This document shows positions 1-9,339 of a stretch of 28,382 nucleotides of DNA, piece by piece. The DNA lies in the NCBI GenBank assembly GCA_027579435.1, contig JANBPK010001095.1:1-28382 (forward strand), written 5' to 3'. The notes beneath the pieces were generated by a model. That model ran no database searches. It was given only the letters and a program-made list of their open reading frames with translations, and was not told the origin of the DNA. Source of the stretch: Candolleomyces eurysporus (taxonomy: Eukaryota > Basidiomycota > Agaricomycetes > Agaricales > Psathyrellaceae). How positions within the stretch are numbered: position 1 is the stretch's first letter; every line of letters begins with the position of its first letter. Position numbers and translations under genes: made by a program.

Positions 1-2786
1 GCTTTAGCGTGCGACTCGACCCGCTGCTACTGCTGAGTAGGTTCTGCGAAGACGACGAAGCAGACGTAGAGATCGAGTAGTCCTGGCGCTGGCAGTCTGG
101 GTGGTAAGAGTCGTGGTGGTAGTCACGGTCCAAGAACGGTTGCTGATATGAATGTGTTAAATGCTCGCCTTGAGGCTCTTGGCCAGCCGCTTCCATCTCG
201 GACAGGGACAACCGTGACCGTGACCTCATCATCATGGTCGACTCCATCACCGCACCACCACCACTAAAGGCAGCAGGACCCTTGCCATTCGCGGCGCCCT
301 TCTCTCCGTCGACGACTTCTTCAGGAACGTTGCGCTCGGCGTTTTCGATACCATTGACAGCACCGTGAGTCTGTTGACCGCTGGTGACTCCTCCTCCTTC
401 GCTACCGGGCCCTTCGCGCCGGATCAGCGATGTCGCCTGTCGAACTGTGTCTGCAGATGACGGCCACGCGATCCCGTCGACATCCTCAATCGGACTCGCC
501 ACAAAGTTCTTGCTATTCGCGACAAACTGCGGATAGCCCAAACCATCTTTATGTTGCAAAGGTGAGGTAGGACTGGGGATAGATGTGGGGAGCGAAGGCG
601 GGGACATCAGAGCACCAGACGACGACGAAGACGCCGTCTCGGAAGATTCGAAAGACGAGTTTGACGAGATCGTAGTCGTAGTCGTAAGAGGTGCATGGAC
701 CGTGTCAGAGTCCTGGGCGTCAATCGGGGGGGTACTTGGGCTGGACTTCCTCTTCCGGAATGGCAAGTGACGAATCGCTCAGCTCCAGATCGCTCAAATA
801 CAATCCAGGCCCCGTTCCGTAACCAAACTGGTCCCTCCAATTTGCTACAAGACCCAGCGCAGTCGACTCTTGCGCGTAGATAGACGAAAAGGGAGGAAGA
901 AAGTATCCAGATGAGCCAATCGACGAGGTTGAAAGAGTGGGCGAGAGTTGTGATGTTGAAGGTTGCACGGAGGCCGCTGGGGTAATCGGGGACATGGATG
1001 GAGGCAGAGTGGACGTAGAAGACGCGAAATACGACTCTGATGAAACGAGTGAAGGACACGGATTGTCGGAATCTAGCTGCGAGCGAAGAGAGTCGCTATA
1101 TTCAGAAGATGAACGCGCCGTTGAATGGCCGTCTCTCGTATATGTCGAATCTCGATTTGCCCCATTTTCTACAGACCGCTGAGAGGAAAACGATTCTGGG
1201 GAGACGGATCGCGAGAGGGTAGGTGGAAGTGAGAGGTCTAACGATGAGACGCGTGATGAAGGAGGCGGGGAAAGCTCATCGCAGGATGTCGAGGCAGTAG
1301 TAGTGGTGTCCGTGTCGAAATCTGTGTATCTCGAGTACTGATTATAGACCGAAAACGGAGCATCATCATCGGACGCCCGGTGTCGCGCGTTTTCTTCCTC
1401 TTCCTCATGTCCCAAGTCGCTCGAAGACCTGGAATAGTAGTTATCCACAAGGTCGTGGCCATGCCCAGAATCAGAGGGTGTTGATGATGATGGGAAAAGA
1501 TATGTTTCGTCAATTGGAAGCTGTGATGGCTCAGAATCCTGCAAAGGAACGTGCTGCGAAAGGGCGTTTGGTGTCGTTGAAACCTCATCAATCGGAGAGG
1601 CTGCGGGTGCTGACGATGAAGGGTCGTTAGGTGTATGGGAAGGTTGCGGCGCTTTGATTTCACCCGTCGCGGAGGCGGGGTTACTCGCCGCAAGACCGGC
1701 AAGCTGGCTAGGCAGCAACGGTTGTGTACCCGGTGGCAACGACTGTGTGCTGGTCCCACTAATGTCTTGCAACACCCTTGGAGGGAGCTCGCAGGTTGGA
1801 TTATCCCAAGGTTCGAATGGCAACCCCGCTCCGACCCGTCCTTTGCGCACCTAAGGCAGTTTGATGAGTGATAGAACTCTGACGCATTGATTGAATCACA
1901 CACCTTCTTGGTAAGGACTACGTTCATCTGAGAGAGCGTGCTCAGGGAAGGAAGAGAAGGACGCGTCCTAAACGCTGGTCGCTGATGTGCAGCTACTGGC
2001 GCCAATCGCTGACCGGTAAATGCCCGAGGCGCAGGTTGCTTTTTTACCTTTTCTCCGATGTCCACCGCCGAATTNGCTCGAGGAAGAGAATAGCTGGGAT
2101 TCTCCTGCACAGTCGGCATAAGAGGTGAGCGTGGGGTTTCGGGGGCAGGGATCTCTTCCGAAGGGGGCGGAGGTGGTGCGGGCACGGGGGTAGCATTTCG
2201 CGAGACAGAGGGTCCTGAAGTGAGGTTGGCAAAAGGATCGTCGTCTAAAAGGAAAGATGGCGGGGGAGAGCTGCTGGGTGAGACCACGGTGCTTGCAGGC
2301 GGCGGTAGCTCGGCTAGTTGTTGCAGACCCCATCTACCGCTGACCGTGGCAGACGAGTGGGCCCGCAGACGCGAAAACCTCTTGCTGGCGGGCGAGGTCG
2401 GTGCCTCTGGAGACGGCGGCGTCGAGACTGACGAGCCCTGGAGAAAGTTGGGCACGAGAATTTGCTGTAAAGACCGTCGTTTCTTGGTCATTGGTCGTTG
2501 TTTGGGCGTGTACAAGTCGGTGTAAAAGTCGATGTCGGGGTCCTCCTTCACTAAAGCCTGGACACACGACGCGTTAATCCCCCATTCTGGACGCAGCACC
2601 CGGACTCACCAAGCGTGAATCGATACCCAGCCCCCACACGTCCGCGTCTGAAGATGCTGGAAGGCGTTCTCGCGGGGGATCTCGCACGTATAGCGGGAGG
2701 TGGGGATGCTCGGGGGCGTCGAGGGCGATATGAAAGGCGAGGTCCTGGGTATTCGCGGCAAAATATAAGGGGACATTGGAGTCCAT
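1..2786 (-). CDS. Large Ser/Pro-rich uncharacterised protein, partial, with apparent frameshift
   Basis: Function not recognised. Three exons assemble in phase: 2610-2786, 1904-2557 and 1850 down to the window edge. The introns are 2558-2609 (GTGAGT..CAG, 52 nt) and 1851-1903 (GTGTGT..TAG, 53 nt). The start is the ATG at 2786. The first ~85 residues look folded (DADVWGLGIDSRL joins ALVKEDPDIDFYTDLYTP), followed by a basic stretch (MTKKRRSLQQ) and long Ser/Pro/Thr-rich, probably disordered sequence. The frame stops at 720-722 just after a run of seven G (726-732). Moving one base there opens a frame of the same Ser-rich character (PPIDAQDSDTVHAP onward) that stays open to position 1, so a homopolymer miscall or a real frameshift is likely. 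The total would be about 890 residues or more, with the C-terminus outside the window. One N lies at 2075. An earlier in-frame ATG at 2996 is possible but crosses a CT-rich leader-like stretch. Confidence 0.68.
1851..1903 (-). other. Intron 2 of the Ser/Pro-rich gene
   Basis: Donor AAG|GTGTGTG, acceptor CTGCCTTAG|GTGCGC, 53 nt, phase 0. Removing it joins two long frames that otherwise both break off here. The length matches the other introns of the window. Confidence 0.8.
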
Positions 2787-3060
2787 GATGATGGGTTTTC
2801 CGTGGGGACCCTTGTGATGTTCGGAGAAACGCTTCCTGGCGCAGTGCTGATTTCCGGGGTCGCTTCCGTAAGCACCTGCTATGTTTTCCTCCAATTCCAC
2901 TTCTGAGAATGCAAAAAGTCCCGGGGGCGGTCCAAGAGGTCCAGGCAGGCAGAGAGAGAGAAAGGAACAGGGAGAGCGCGGGTGGGCGACAGCCAACGTT
3001 AATATCCCTCTTCATATCCGTACTAGGTTTTCCACGCACCTTGGCAACCGCCCAAGTAAA
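2787..3060 (-). promoter_or_regulatory. Probable promoter/leader of the Ser/Pro-rich gene, CT-rich on the minus strand
   Basis: Read on the minus strand, 2941-2975 is a pyrimidine tract (repeated CTCT), typical of fungal core promoters and leaders, about 155-190 bases before the chosen ATG. No clear TATA box was seen. The role is inferred from position and composition. Confidence 0.3.
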
Positions 3061-3113
3061 CGATCGACACCAGACATGACATACATGTTTATTGCCCTAT
3101 CTGACTCTGGGCG

Positions 3114-3497
3114 GTGCCCTGCGCGATCCTCAACGCTTCGCAGCCAGAAGCCAACGGACTTGCGCGGACTACGCTAATCACTGCTCCCGCTGGTCCTCCG
3201 GTCCTAGAAGTCCTGCAGCTCGGAGCTTCGCCGAGCAATGCGTTTGGCGACTTCTTGCCTAAATTGTCCCTAAACAAATGTCGAATTTCTTCTATTTTCG
3301 TTATCAATGATACTCATCCATCCATGATGTGCGCTCCCGACACAGCGCTGGTCTGTCCAAGTATTCTAATGGAAAATGGAAACCTGTCAATCCTCGAGGA
3401 AGGTGCGTACCGAGGTAATCCGAAGGGTCTCCCATGATGCATGCTTACACGTCAACCCTTCCAGCCTTCACGTCCTTGCTTTCCCATGTTGAATTTT
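3114..3497 (+). other. Weak candidate coding segment, unidentified
   Basis: A frame open from about 3105 to 3437 has protein-like composition (VLEVLQLGASPSNAFGDFLP, then SMMCAPDTALVCPS). Near its end is a good donor, GAAG|GTGCGT at about 3404. An acceptor, ACCCTTCCAG at about 3464, would extend it through AFTSLLSHVEFC to a TGA near 3497. There is no good ATG, and the frame is preceded closely by a TGA, so an upstream exon would be required. No family was recognised and the opposite strand is open over part of it. It may be a small gene, a relic or chance. Confidence 0.18.
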
Positions 3498-6112
3498 GTT
3501 GAACGCACGAGGCAGAGTTAGGACGTAACCGGTGATCAAGGGGAATTATCGACCTCGATGCGTCAACAGCATCATCATCGCTCTCCAAGAACATGTGCAT
3601 GAGGATACCAACGAAGCAAACACCCTAGAAACGCTCGAAACAGTTGACTATAGATAGTACATAGCACACGGTGAACAATAACAGTATTCATACGCAAATT
3701 GCAGAGGTGCGATTGGCGCGAACCACCAAAGACGCCCATACTTGCTTATTCGAGGCGACCCGAAACCGCGTAACCACCCCGGCCTCGTTTTCTCGTCCAA
3801 ACGTTTCATGATCACAAAAAAGTTAAACTTACCGTGGGCTGGGAGAAAAAAATACCAGGTCCCAGCCATTCCCTAAAGCCTCCTCCGCCTTCTCTGTCTC
3901 GCGAGCACTTCTTAGAATCCCGAGCTTTGAAAGCGAAGCGTTCGAGAAAGAAAGATAACGCCAAAGAAGAAGAGGTTCGGTATTTGTTGGATTTACAAAA
4001 TCAAGGTACGGGACTAGGCGGGCGCGCTGGCCCGACACCCTTAAGCGCTTCCGCACCCGCGCGCACCTGACGCAAGTTCCCGTCGTCGTGACGGCATCAT
4101 ATGCCCTTGTGGCCTACTCAACGTTTTTTTTTTTGCGCCACACCCTGGCAACGACGATAAGACGCCCTAAATTTTGAGCCCGCCAGAAAGTCGGCGGGCG
4201 GATGCCCTCAGAGAAGGNNNNTACCCGAAAGGTACCCATCGGGAGGGGCGCTTGCGGCGCTCGTANNCGTCAACAAAGGTCGCGGCCCCGCNGAGACCAT
4301 ATGTCAGCGCATTCAGAGACAATGGCGNGGACCTGCCAGACCAGTCAACTTTGCTCTCATACATTCATACATACAAAAATTTTGTTGAATGGGCGGGGTT
4401 TAGCTCCGATGTCGATGCTGCCATCCGCCACCTGGCAGACAGTTTTCTGATCACCGACTCCCGACTCCTNGCTNCTACATACGTACATTCAATCGCTCAC
4501 AAGACCAGCACGGCCCTTCACCCTGACTGAACTTTTTTTTTTTTTACTCGAAAAATTGAAAACCATAAGTATCCTGTTTACACCCAATCTCCACTCTGAC
4601 GGCAAGCTTTTTACAAATAGGCATCTTCCGTTCGCCCAGGATTCATTAATTGACAATCCGGCACTATGAAATCTCCCAACATTAACTTAAATTACTTGCA
4701 TGATAATTCTGGAACTCGTAAATGCTAATCCAGTGACAAGCGCGACATAGGACGGCGGTAAACCGGAATGGGAGATATCGGTTTTACTGTCGTTCAGTTT
4801 ACGACATATCGGCTTTAAAGCGAGGTTACCTGGCTCACCTACCCTAATCAAAAAGTCTGTTTCGACGCCCCTCGAGCCTCGAGGCGTTAAACAAACCAAC
4901 AAAATTCGGATCTCGAGCCACACACCATAGCCTTTGGCGTAGATACCGGATAGTGGGTTGTGGGCTGCCACTACACGCAAACACATTTGCTCGTCCTCTC
5001 CTCGGCTCGAAACCGGTGTAGCTTTAATGTGGAGGATGAGCGCCTCTCGTCTTGATTGATAGTTAATTTCGAGTCCTCCGCTTCCCCACCGTGGGCCAGG
5101 GTATTGGGTTTATAATGATTGATTCAAATCATCCATGTACACACTACCGACCTACGTCCCCGATGACCGAGTAAAGTAAGTTCGTAATTGCTGTTGTATG
5201 TACCATCAGAAATCAAGCTCCTGCCGCTTTTTTCTCGAGGCTGTCTGTGACCTTCCTACCCGGGTTGTGCATCGGCAAACCTTGTTGAAATCCGTTCCTA
5301 GCACGAGGCTGCCCACGGATCTTGCACTCGCCACCTTGGACGTTGACAAGACCTAGCCAGAGACAAAGGAAGGCCTTGTGACTTCCTTCGAATTCTGGGA
5401 TTATGTGTTCTGCTCCTCGGGCTCCCGACGGGTAGAGAGGGCTGAGAGAAAGTTCTTCTGATGGCCCGGGAGACGTTGCCTGCTTACATCTTATGTATGA
5501 TCAAGACCGAAAGAAACTGACACATTTCTTTGGATTCTTGCCATGTTTTCACGAAACATTGTCGAGCTGGAGGCGACTTTGCTATCTTGTGTCTCACCAG
5601 TGAGTGGTCGTAACCCATCTTGAACTTCACAATATTCTCTGGTGGCACAAAAACAGCGCCTACCGAAGACGGGGGAGGAAAACTCAAGAGTAACCTTGAG
5701 CGTGCAATCACGGACCAAGTCACCGAGTGTTTTCATTCTTCTGAACCCGATTACTACCCTGTCCTGAGTGTAAAGGTCAGTACGAGAAAACCCAAGCCAG
5801 TTAATCATTATGCCAAGCGAGCGGCATGCCCTTCAGGTCCTCAATTGGGCTTGTCGATTGACCATCTTGTAAGACATTCTAAAAAAAAAGTTTTACCAAC
5901 TTGCAATACCATGGCGGCGATTACTGGGCACATTCGCGACGAGGTGGTGCATGGCCAACGCATTGCTGACCGGAATAGGGTAAAAGGATTGGCCCCGGCA
6001 TCCCGGCACCATTTGATCCGAGTCGCCCCAACCCTGATTTAGCAAATGAAGGCGTTGCGAGACTCGAGACTCCTTTCGCTTGAACGGCCACCACTCTTCT
6101 CCAAGTAATCAC
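3498..6112. other. Intergenic stretch without a supportable gene
   Basis: About 2.6 kb holding only short overlapping frames on both strands, none with a convincing start, splice pattern or family. It contains two T runs (4124-4134 and 4533-4545), a short GC-rich hairpin (4178-4199) and several Ns between 4218 and 4474. A frame at about 4290-4530 between the T runs reads somewhat like protein (NFVEWAGFSSDVDAAIRHLA) but ends at once at the second T run and has no start. It is not called as a gene. Confidence 0.5.
4178..4199. repeat. Short inverted repeat (7-bp GC stem, 8-nt loop)
   Basis: GCCCGCC at 4178-4184 is the exact reverse complement of GGCGGGC at 4193-4199, with loop AGAAAGTC. It lies in an intergenic stretch and has no known function. 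A perfect 7-bp stem can arise by chance in GC-rich DNA. Confidence 0.5.
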
Positions 6113-7110
6113 CATGAATCAACGCTCCAACATACCTCGAAACATTCTCTCCATTGATGCCTTACCCAGCCCTCTGGGCGCAGCAACCGTAATGGAGGAA
6201 GCTGAAGTCCTGGAATGCAAGAGCCCGTTCGACGACTTCGACTCGAAATATCGGGAGGATACCTACATTCGCTCTCCCACTTTGCCTGGATGAAGAGGGG
6301 CGGGAAAAATTGGTGGATCTTTGCCTGTTTTGCCAGAACTGGCGCAACGCCGCACTGGCCACACACTACTTGTGGAAAGGGGTACTGACCCAGGATTTCA
6401 AGACTTCGTATAGATAGCAAGGTCGCAACTTGGCTGGCTCGCTCTGGGAGCCTACCAAGAACACTTGAAGTCGCAATCGTCGCAAACCCTTGCATACTCG
6501 ATGGTAGTGCCATCGCGCTGTGTGGAGTGCCTGTGGCAGACCCAACGGTTGCTGGCGAGTGGCCCGAGTTTGGATCATTTGTCGCTTTCATGCTACATCG
6601 CGCAATCTTTTCGGAGATTCCTGGAGCTTTAAAAGTCCTATAGTGCCGGTTCGAGCTCGAGTCCCCGGGAATCCCCCAGATCCCTTAGCCTCAGCTTCCG
6701 TCTAGACTTGGATGGGACAGATGGCGCAATGGTCTCACCCGGCATCAGATTCTCCCAACACCCCCACCAGCGTCACCTCTTTACGCTTGGTCTTACCCTA
6801 TGCTGGCAATATGCTTCCCAACCCCGTGGATGGCATGGTATTCCGCATGCGAGTTGAAGTTGCCGCACCTGGAAGTCCTCGAGCTGCTGGACCTTTCCAT
6901 GAATTTTCGTTCTCCCCAGAGTTGTCCCACTTCCTCGGGAACTCGTATGACCACTCGCCAAAGCCGCATGACCTGAAGCGATTGACGACGACCTTCAAGA
7001 AGGTCTTTGTTGTAGATTATCGAAACGAAAGCTCGGAGGTCGTGAAGAGGCTCGGGAAGTCGGGCATGTCTGTTTCTACCGGTCCTTCGTGCTGCATTGG
7101 AACATCTTAA
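6113..7110 (+). pseudogene. Decayed F-box gene of the local family
   Basis: Pieces of the same F-box architecture as the intact genes at 20270, 22154 and 26491 appear in order but in different frames. They are PVRRLRLEISGG (about 6215-6250; the intact genes have SPVRRxPxEILGEIF), then TFALPLCLDEEGREKLVDL and CQNWRNAALATHYLWKGV (about 6265-6380), IDSKVATWLARSGSLPRTLE, LLASGPSLDHLSLSCYIAQS (about 6550-6610), SVTSLRLVLPYAGN (about 6755-6800) and LPHLEVLELLDLSMNF (about 6860-6910). Several frameshifts and in-frame stops separate them. The central leucine-rich part, about 150 residues in the relatives, is missing between the last two pieces. A possible old start is the ATG at 6116. The gene cannot make a full product; a short peptide from one frame is conceivable. 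Confidence 0.8.
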
Positions 7111-7158
7111 TTTCTGTTTTCGTGTCACAATCCACAATTCATAGCTAGCTGTTTCTTG

Positions 7159-7588
7159 TCTTTCACTTCACTCCCGATTACCTCGACAGCACCTATGACT
7201 TGCTTATGCACGAACGACTCGGTACCTCGCAAAACTTCTTCCCTGAGTATCATTCTCGCGGACCCTATCTCGTGAGTGGACGGATGCCATCGTCACATTA
7301 TCACATTTCAGCCTCATGGACCCTTCCAAGTGACTGAAAGGGGGATTGCTAGTTACATGGTGAAAGATACCCAAAAGAAACAAGCGACGATTTGATAGCC
7401 TTACCAGATGATCGGCAGAGGCCGCTGAGCATGGTCGAAGTACCGTGCTTCTGGACAAGATCTACAGGCCTAAGAGAGATAGGTCGCATGGCAGTGACAT
7501 GGCGTTGACGCCAAGCTTCACATTTCAATCTGCCTTGCTGACGGGCCACGAGGGTAAAGAAGCCTTCGAATGGTAAGTTCCCTAATTA
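7159..7588 (+). other. Coding-like segment of unknown family, possibly degenerate
   Basis: Three stretches read like protein. The first is YDLLMHERLGTSQNFFPEYH up to GPYL, ending at a GTGAGT donor near 7271. The next, after a short possible intron ending ATTTCAG near 7310, is PHGPFQVTERGIASYMVKDT. The last is STVLLDKIYRPKRDRSHGSD followed by ALTPSFTFQSALLTGHEGKE, ending at a GTAAGT donor near 7573. Joining the second and third needs a weak donor (A|GTTACA) and acceptor GGCAG, otherwise there are stops. The first intron would be only about 40 nt. No family was recognised. It could be the end of a small multi-exon gene or a relic; the opposite strand gives no better reading. Confidence 0.3.
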
Positions 7589-7922
7589 ATGATTCGCGGC
7601 TCTGACTCCTCGCTTCATACTCGATATCGATGTTTCTCGCCTAGAAGCACGCGTCACGAATCGGTTTGAAAGCGAGCGGCTAGCGATAAGTAGTTCCAGA
7701 CGTTCGTGACTATCATACATAAAAACATCGTGCTAGTGGGTTACGGAGCAGAAATAAGTACATACATGTGGGTGGCAAGTCCAAAAGGATACAGATAGAA
7801 TATATAGTTATAGAAAGCATCATGATTGCGGCGTAGTAACAGTATAGAGATTTGGGAGATAAGGGCGTCTTAAAGCGCACTAGAATGAATGAAATGGAAG
7901 TCTACTGTGTTTCGTGTCCTAT
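7589..7922. other. Intergenic, 3' flank of the secreted-protein gene
   Basis: AT-richer sequence with no supportable frame. It lies just past the stop of the minus-strand gene at 7923 and probably includes its 3' untranslated region. No definite polyadenylation signal could be assigned. Confidence 0.4.
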
Positions 7923-9066
7923 TCATAATGAGAAGCTGGTGACGGTTAGGACAGCAACACGGCCGTCCTGGGGAATGCCGTGATTTACGCCTACCGGTTT
8001 TGCAAGAAGCTTTAGCGCTGAGAGAACCGCAAGTGAAGCTGTAGAAGACATACCATTGTTTCCCTCTTCTAGTAAGTCAGTCCGCCACTCTACCTCAGCT
8101 TTCCACCGCCGATTCTTGTACCTGGTGCCGGATACGGCGCTTTCGACATACCAATCGCGTCCTGGTAACACGGAGGATTACGAAATAACAGACAGGACTG
8201 CGGTCAGATCAGCGATACTGTTGGATAGATCGGAGTGCGAACCCAGGTTGTATCCGTTAGGAACGATGGTGTGATGGTTTCGCGAGTCCTTTTGAAACGG
8301 CAGTGGTCAGAGTGGTCCCCACTGCAGGTCATGACAAAATGATGACTTACCAGCTCTTTCGATGCACTGAAATTATGACGGGAAAATGTTGGTAACAGAT
8401 GAAGTGAACAAAAAAGATTTACAGCTTACCCGATAAACCAAGCACCGCTATTGGCATCCGTTCCGTTCTGCTTCCAAGCACGGAAGTGATGACCGCCTGG
8501 TACTTCATAGATTAGCTCGGGGGNCGGTGTTTCAGGTTAATGAACTCACCAGCAAGGCTCTCCCAGCATGTCCCCCATACAGGGAAGTAGTGTTGGCGAG
8601 CGAGGATGAGCTCTATCTTCTGCCCGTCCCCGTCACCGAGGTCCGCTCTATGTCGGTTGCCAATGTGCAACCCGAGACACTCGCGAGAGTATCCCAAGGA
8701 CCTAACAACCGTCAACCCAGGCCCTTAAGACGGATAGAGAACACACACTTGGTGTAGTGTTGGAACCCAGTATCAGTTAGGATATATGGGTCGGAAAGGG
8801 CAGATATAATGATATTTAAAGGTTCTCCGTATTCTTCTATGGTATACTGACATCATGGCCGATTAGTGCTCCAGTCAAAGGGGAGAGAAGGAAGACACAC
8901 GTCTAGCAAACGGCCCCCTCGCTCCCTGGNGATCATACCATCCGACCTTTCCTGGCTCTGGTTCCTGTCTATACCCCCCACCTAGAAAACTGTCCAGAAC
9001 GGTCTGGAGGCTGAGTGGAGCGGCGGTCGCGTAACAAAATAACAAAGAAATGAGCCAGAGGTTCAT
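7923..9066 (-). CDS. Secreted uncharacterised fungal protein, 236 residues, 8 exons
   Basis: Eight exons join in phase: 8901-9066, 8749-8836, 8550-8701, 8430-8496, 8351-8366, 8243-8288, 8054-8161 and 7923-7990 (711 nt with stop). The seven introns are 47-81 nt with GT..AG ends. The N-terminus MNLWLISLLFCYATA is a signal peptide, probably cut near APLSL. The mature part has strings such as ECLGLHIGN, ADLGDGDGQKIE, YFPVWGTCWESLAGGHHFRA, NGTDANSGAWFIGA, GRDWYVE and GVNHGIPQDGRVAVL. These resemble an uncharacterised secreted family I associate with Agaricomycetes; this is a memory-based impression, not a search result. NGT is a possible N-glycosylation site, and there are few cysteines. The 16-nt exon 5 is unusually small. 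One N at about 8940 leaves one residue unknown. No catalytic motif was recognised. The gene is divergent from AVL9. Confidence 0.8.
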
Positions 9067-9339
9067 TCTNAGCAGAAGAAGGGGGCAGAGAAAGAGAGCT
9101 GGAGACAGAAAGACCTGTGGTATATACCTTTAGATTACGCAGCCTGCAGGTAGACGGCCAGATGTCACCGTTTCAAGGGTCATGGTCCAGTGGAGGCAAG
9201 GCTGAGCGACCCAAAGCACCAAATCCATTTGGATTCCGTTTGATCAAAAACACGTGGAGCCTGTAATGGAATCACGCTTTCCTTGAGCCACGCGAGACTC
9301 ATTCTCTCCTCGACACATTCATCACTCATCACGTTCGCC
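9067..9339. promoter_or_regulatory. Shared divergent promoter of the secreted-protein gene and AVL9
   Basis: 273 bp separate the two start codons on opposite strands. On the plus strand 9085-9115 is purine-rich (GAGA-type), hence CT-rich in the direction of the minus-strand gene. No clear TATA box was seen. Both genes belong broadly to secretion, but co-regulation is not shown by the sequence. Confidence 0.45.

Noticed and set aside
607..1059. 150-codon minus-strand frame over the Ser/Pro-rich gene
   Set aside because: Arg/Leu-rich shadow of the Ser-rich coding frame. The frame restored at the G run explains the region better.
3089..3307. Minus-strand stretch with GATTAGCGTAG and CGCGCAAG, loosely recalling U6 snRNA
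   Set aside because: The ACAGAGA box, 5' stem and terminal T run of U6 are absent, and the spacing is wrong.
4687..4986. 99-codon minus-strand frame with an ATG
   Set aside because: No family, no conserved motif and no promoter-like context. It is not better than chance for this length.
5620..6042. 140-codon plus-strand frame
   Set aside because: It has no ATG at its start, mixed composition, no domain and no splice context. It overlaps equally long minus-strand frames.
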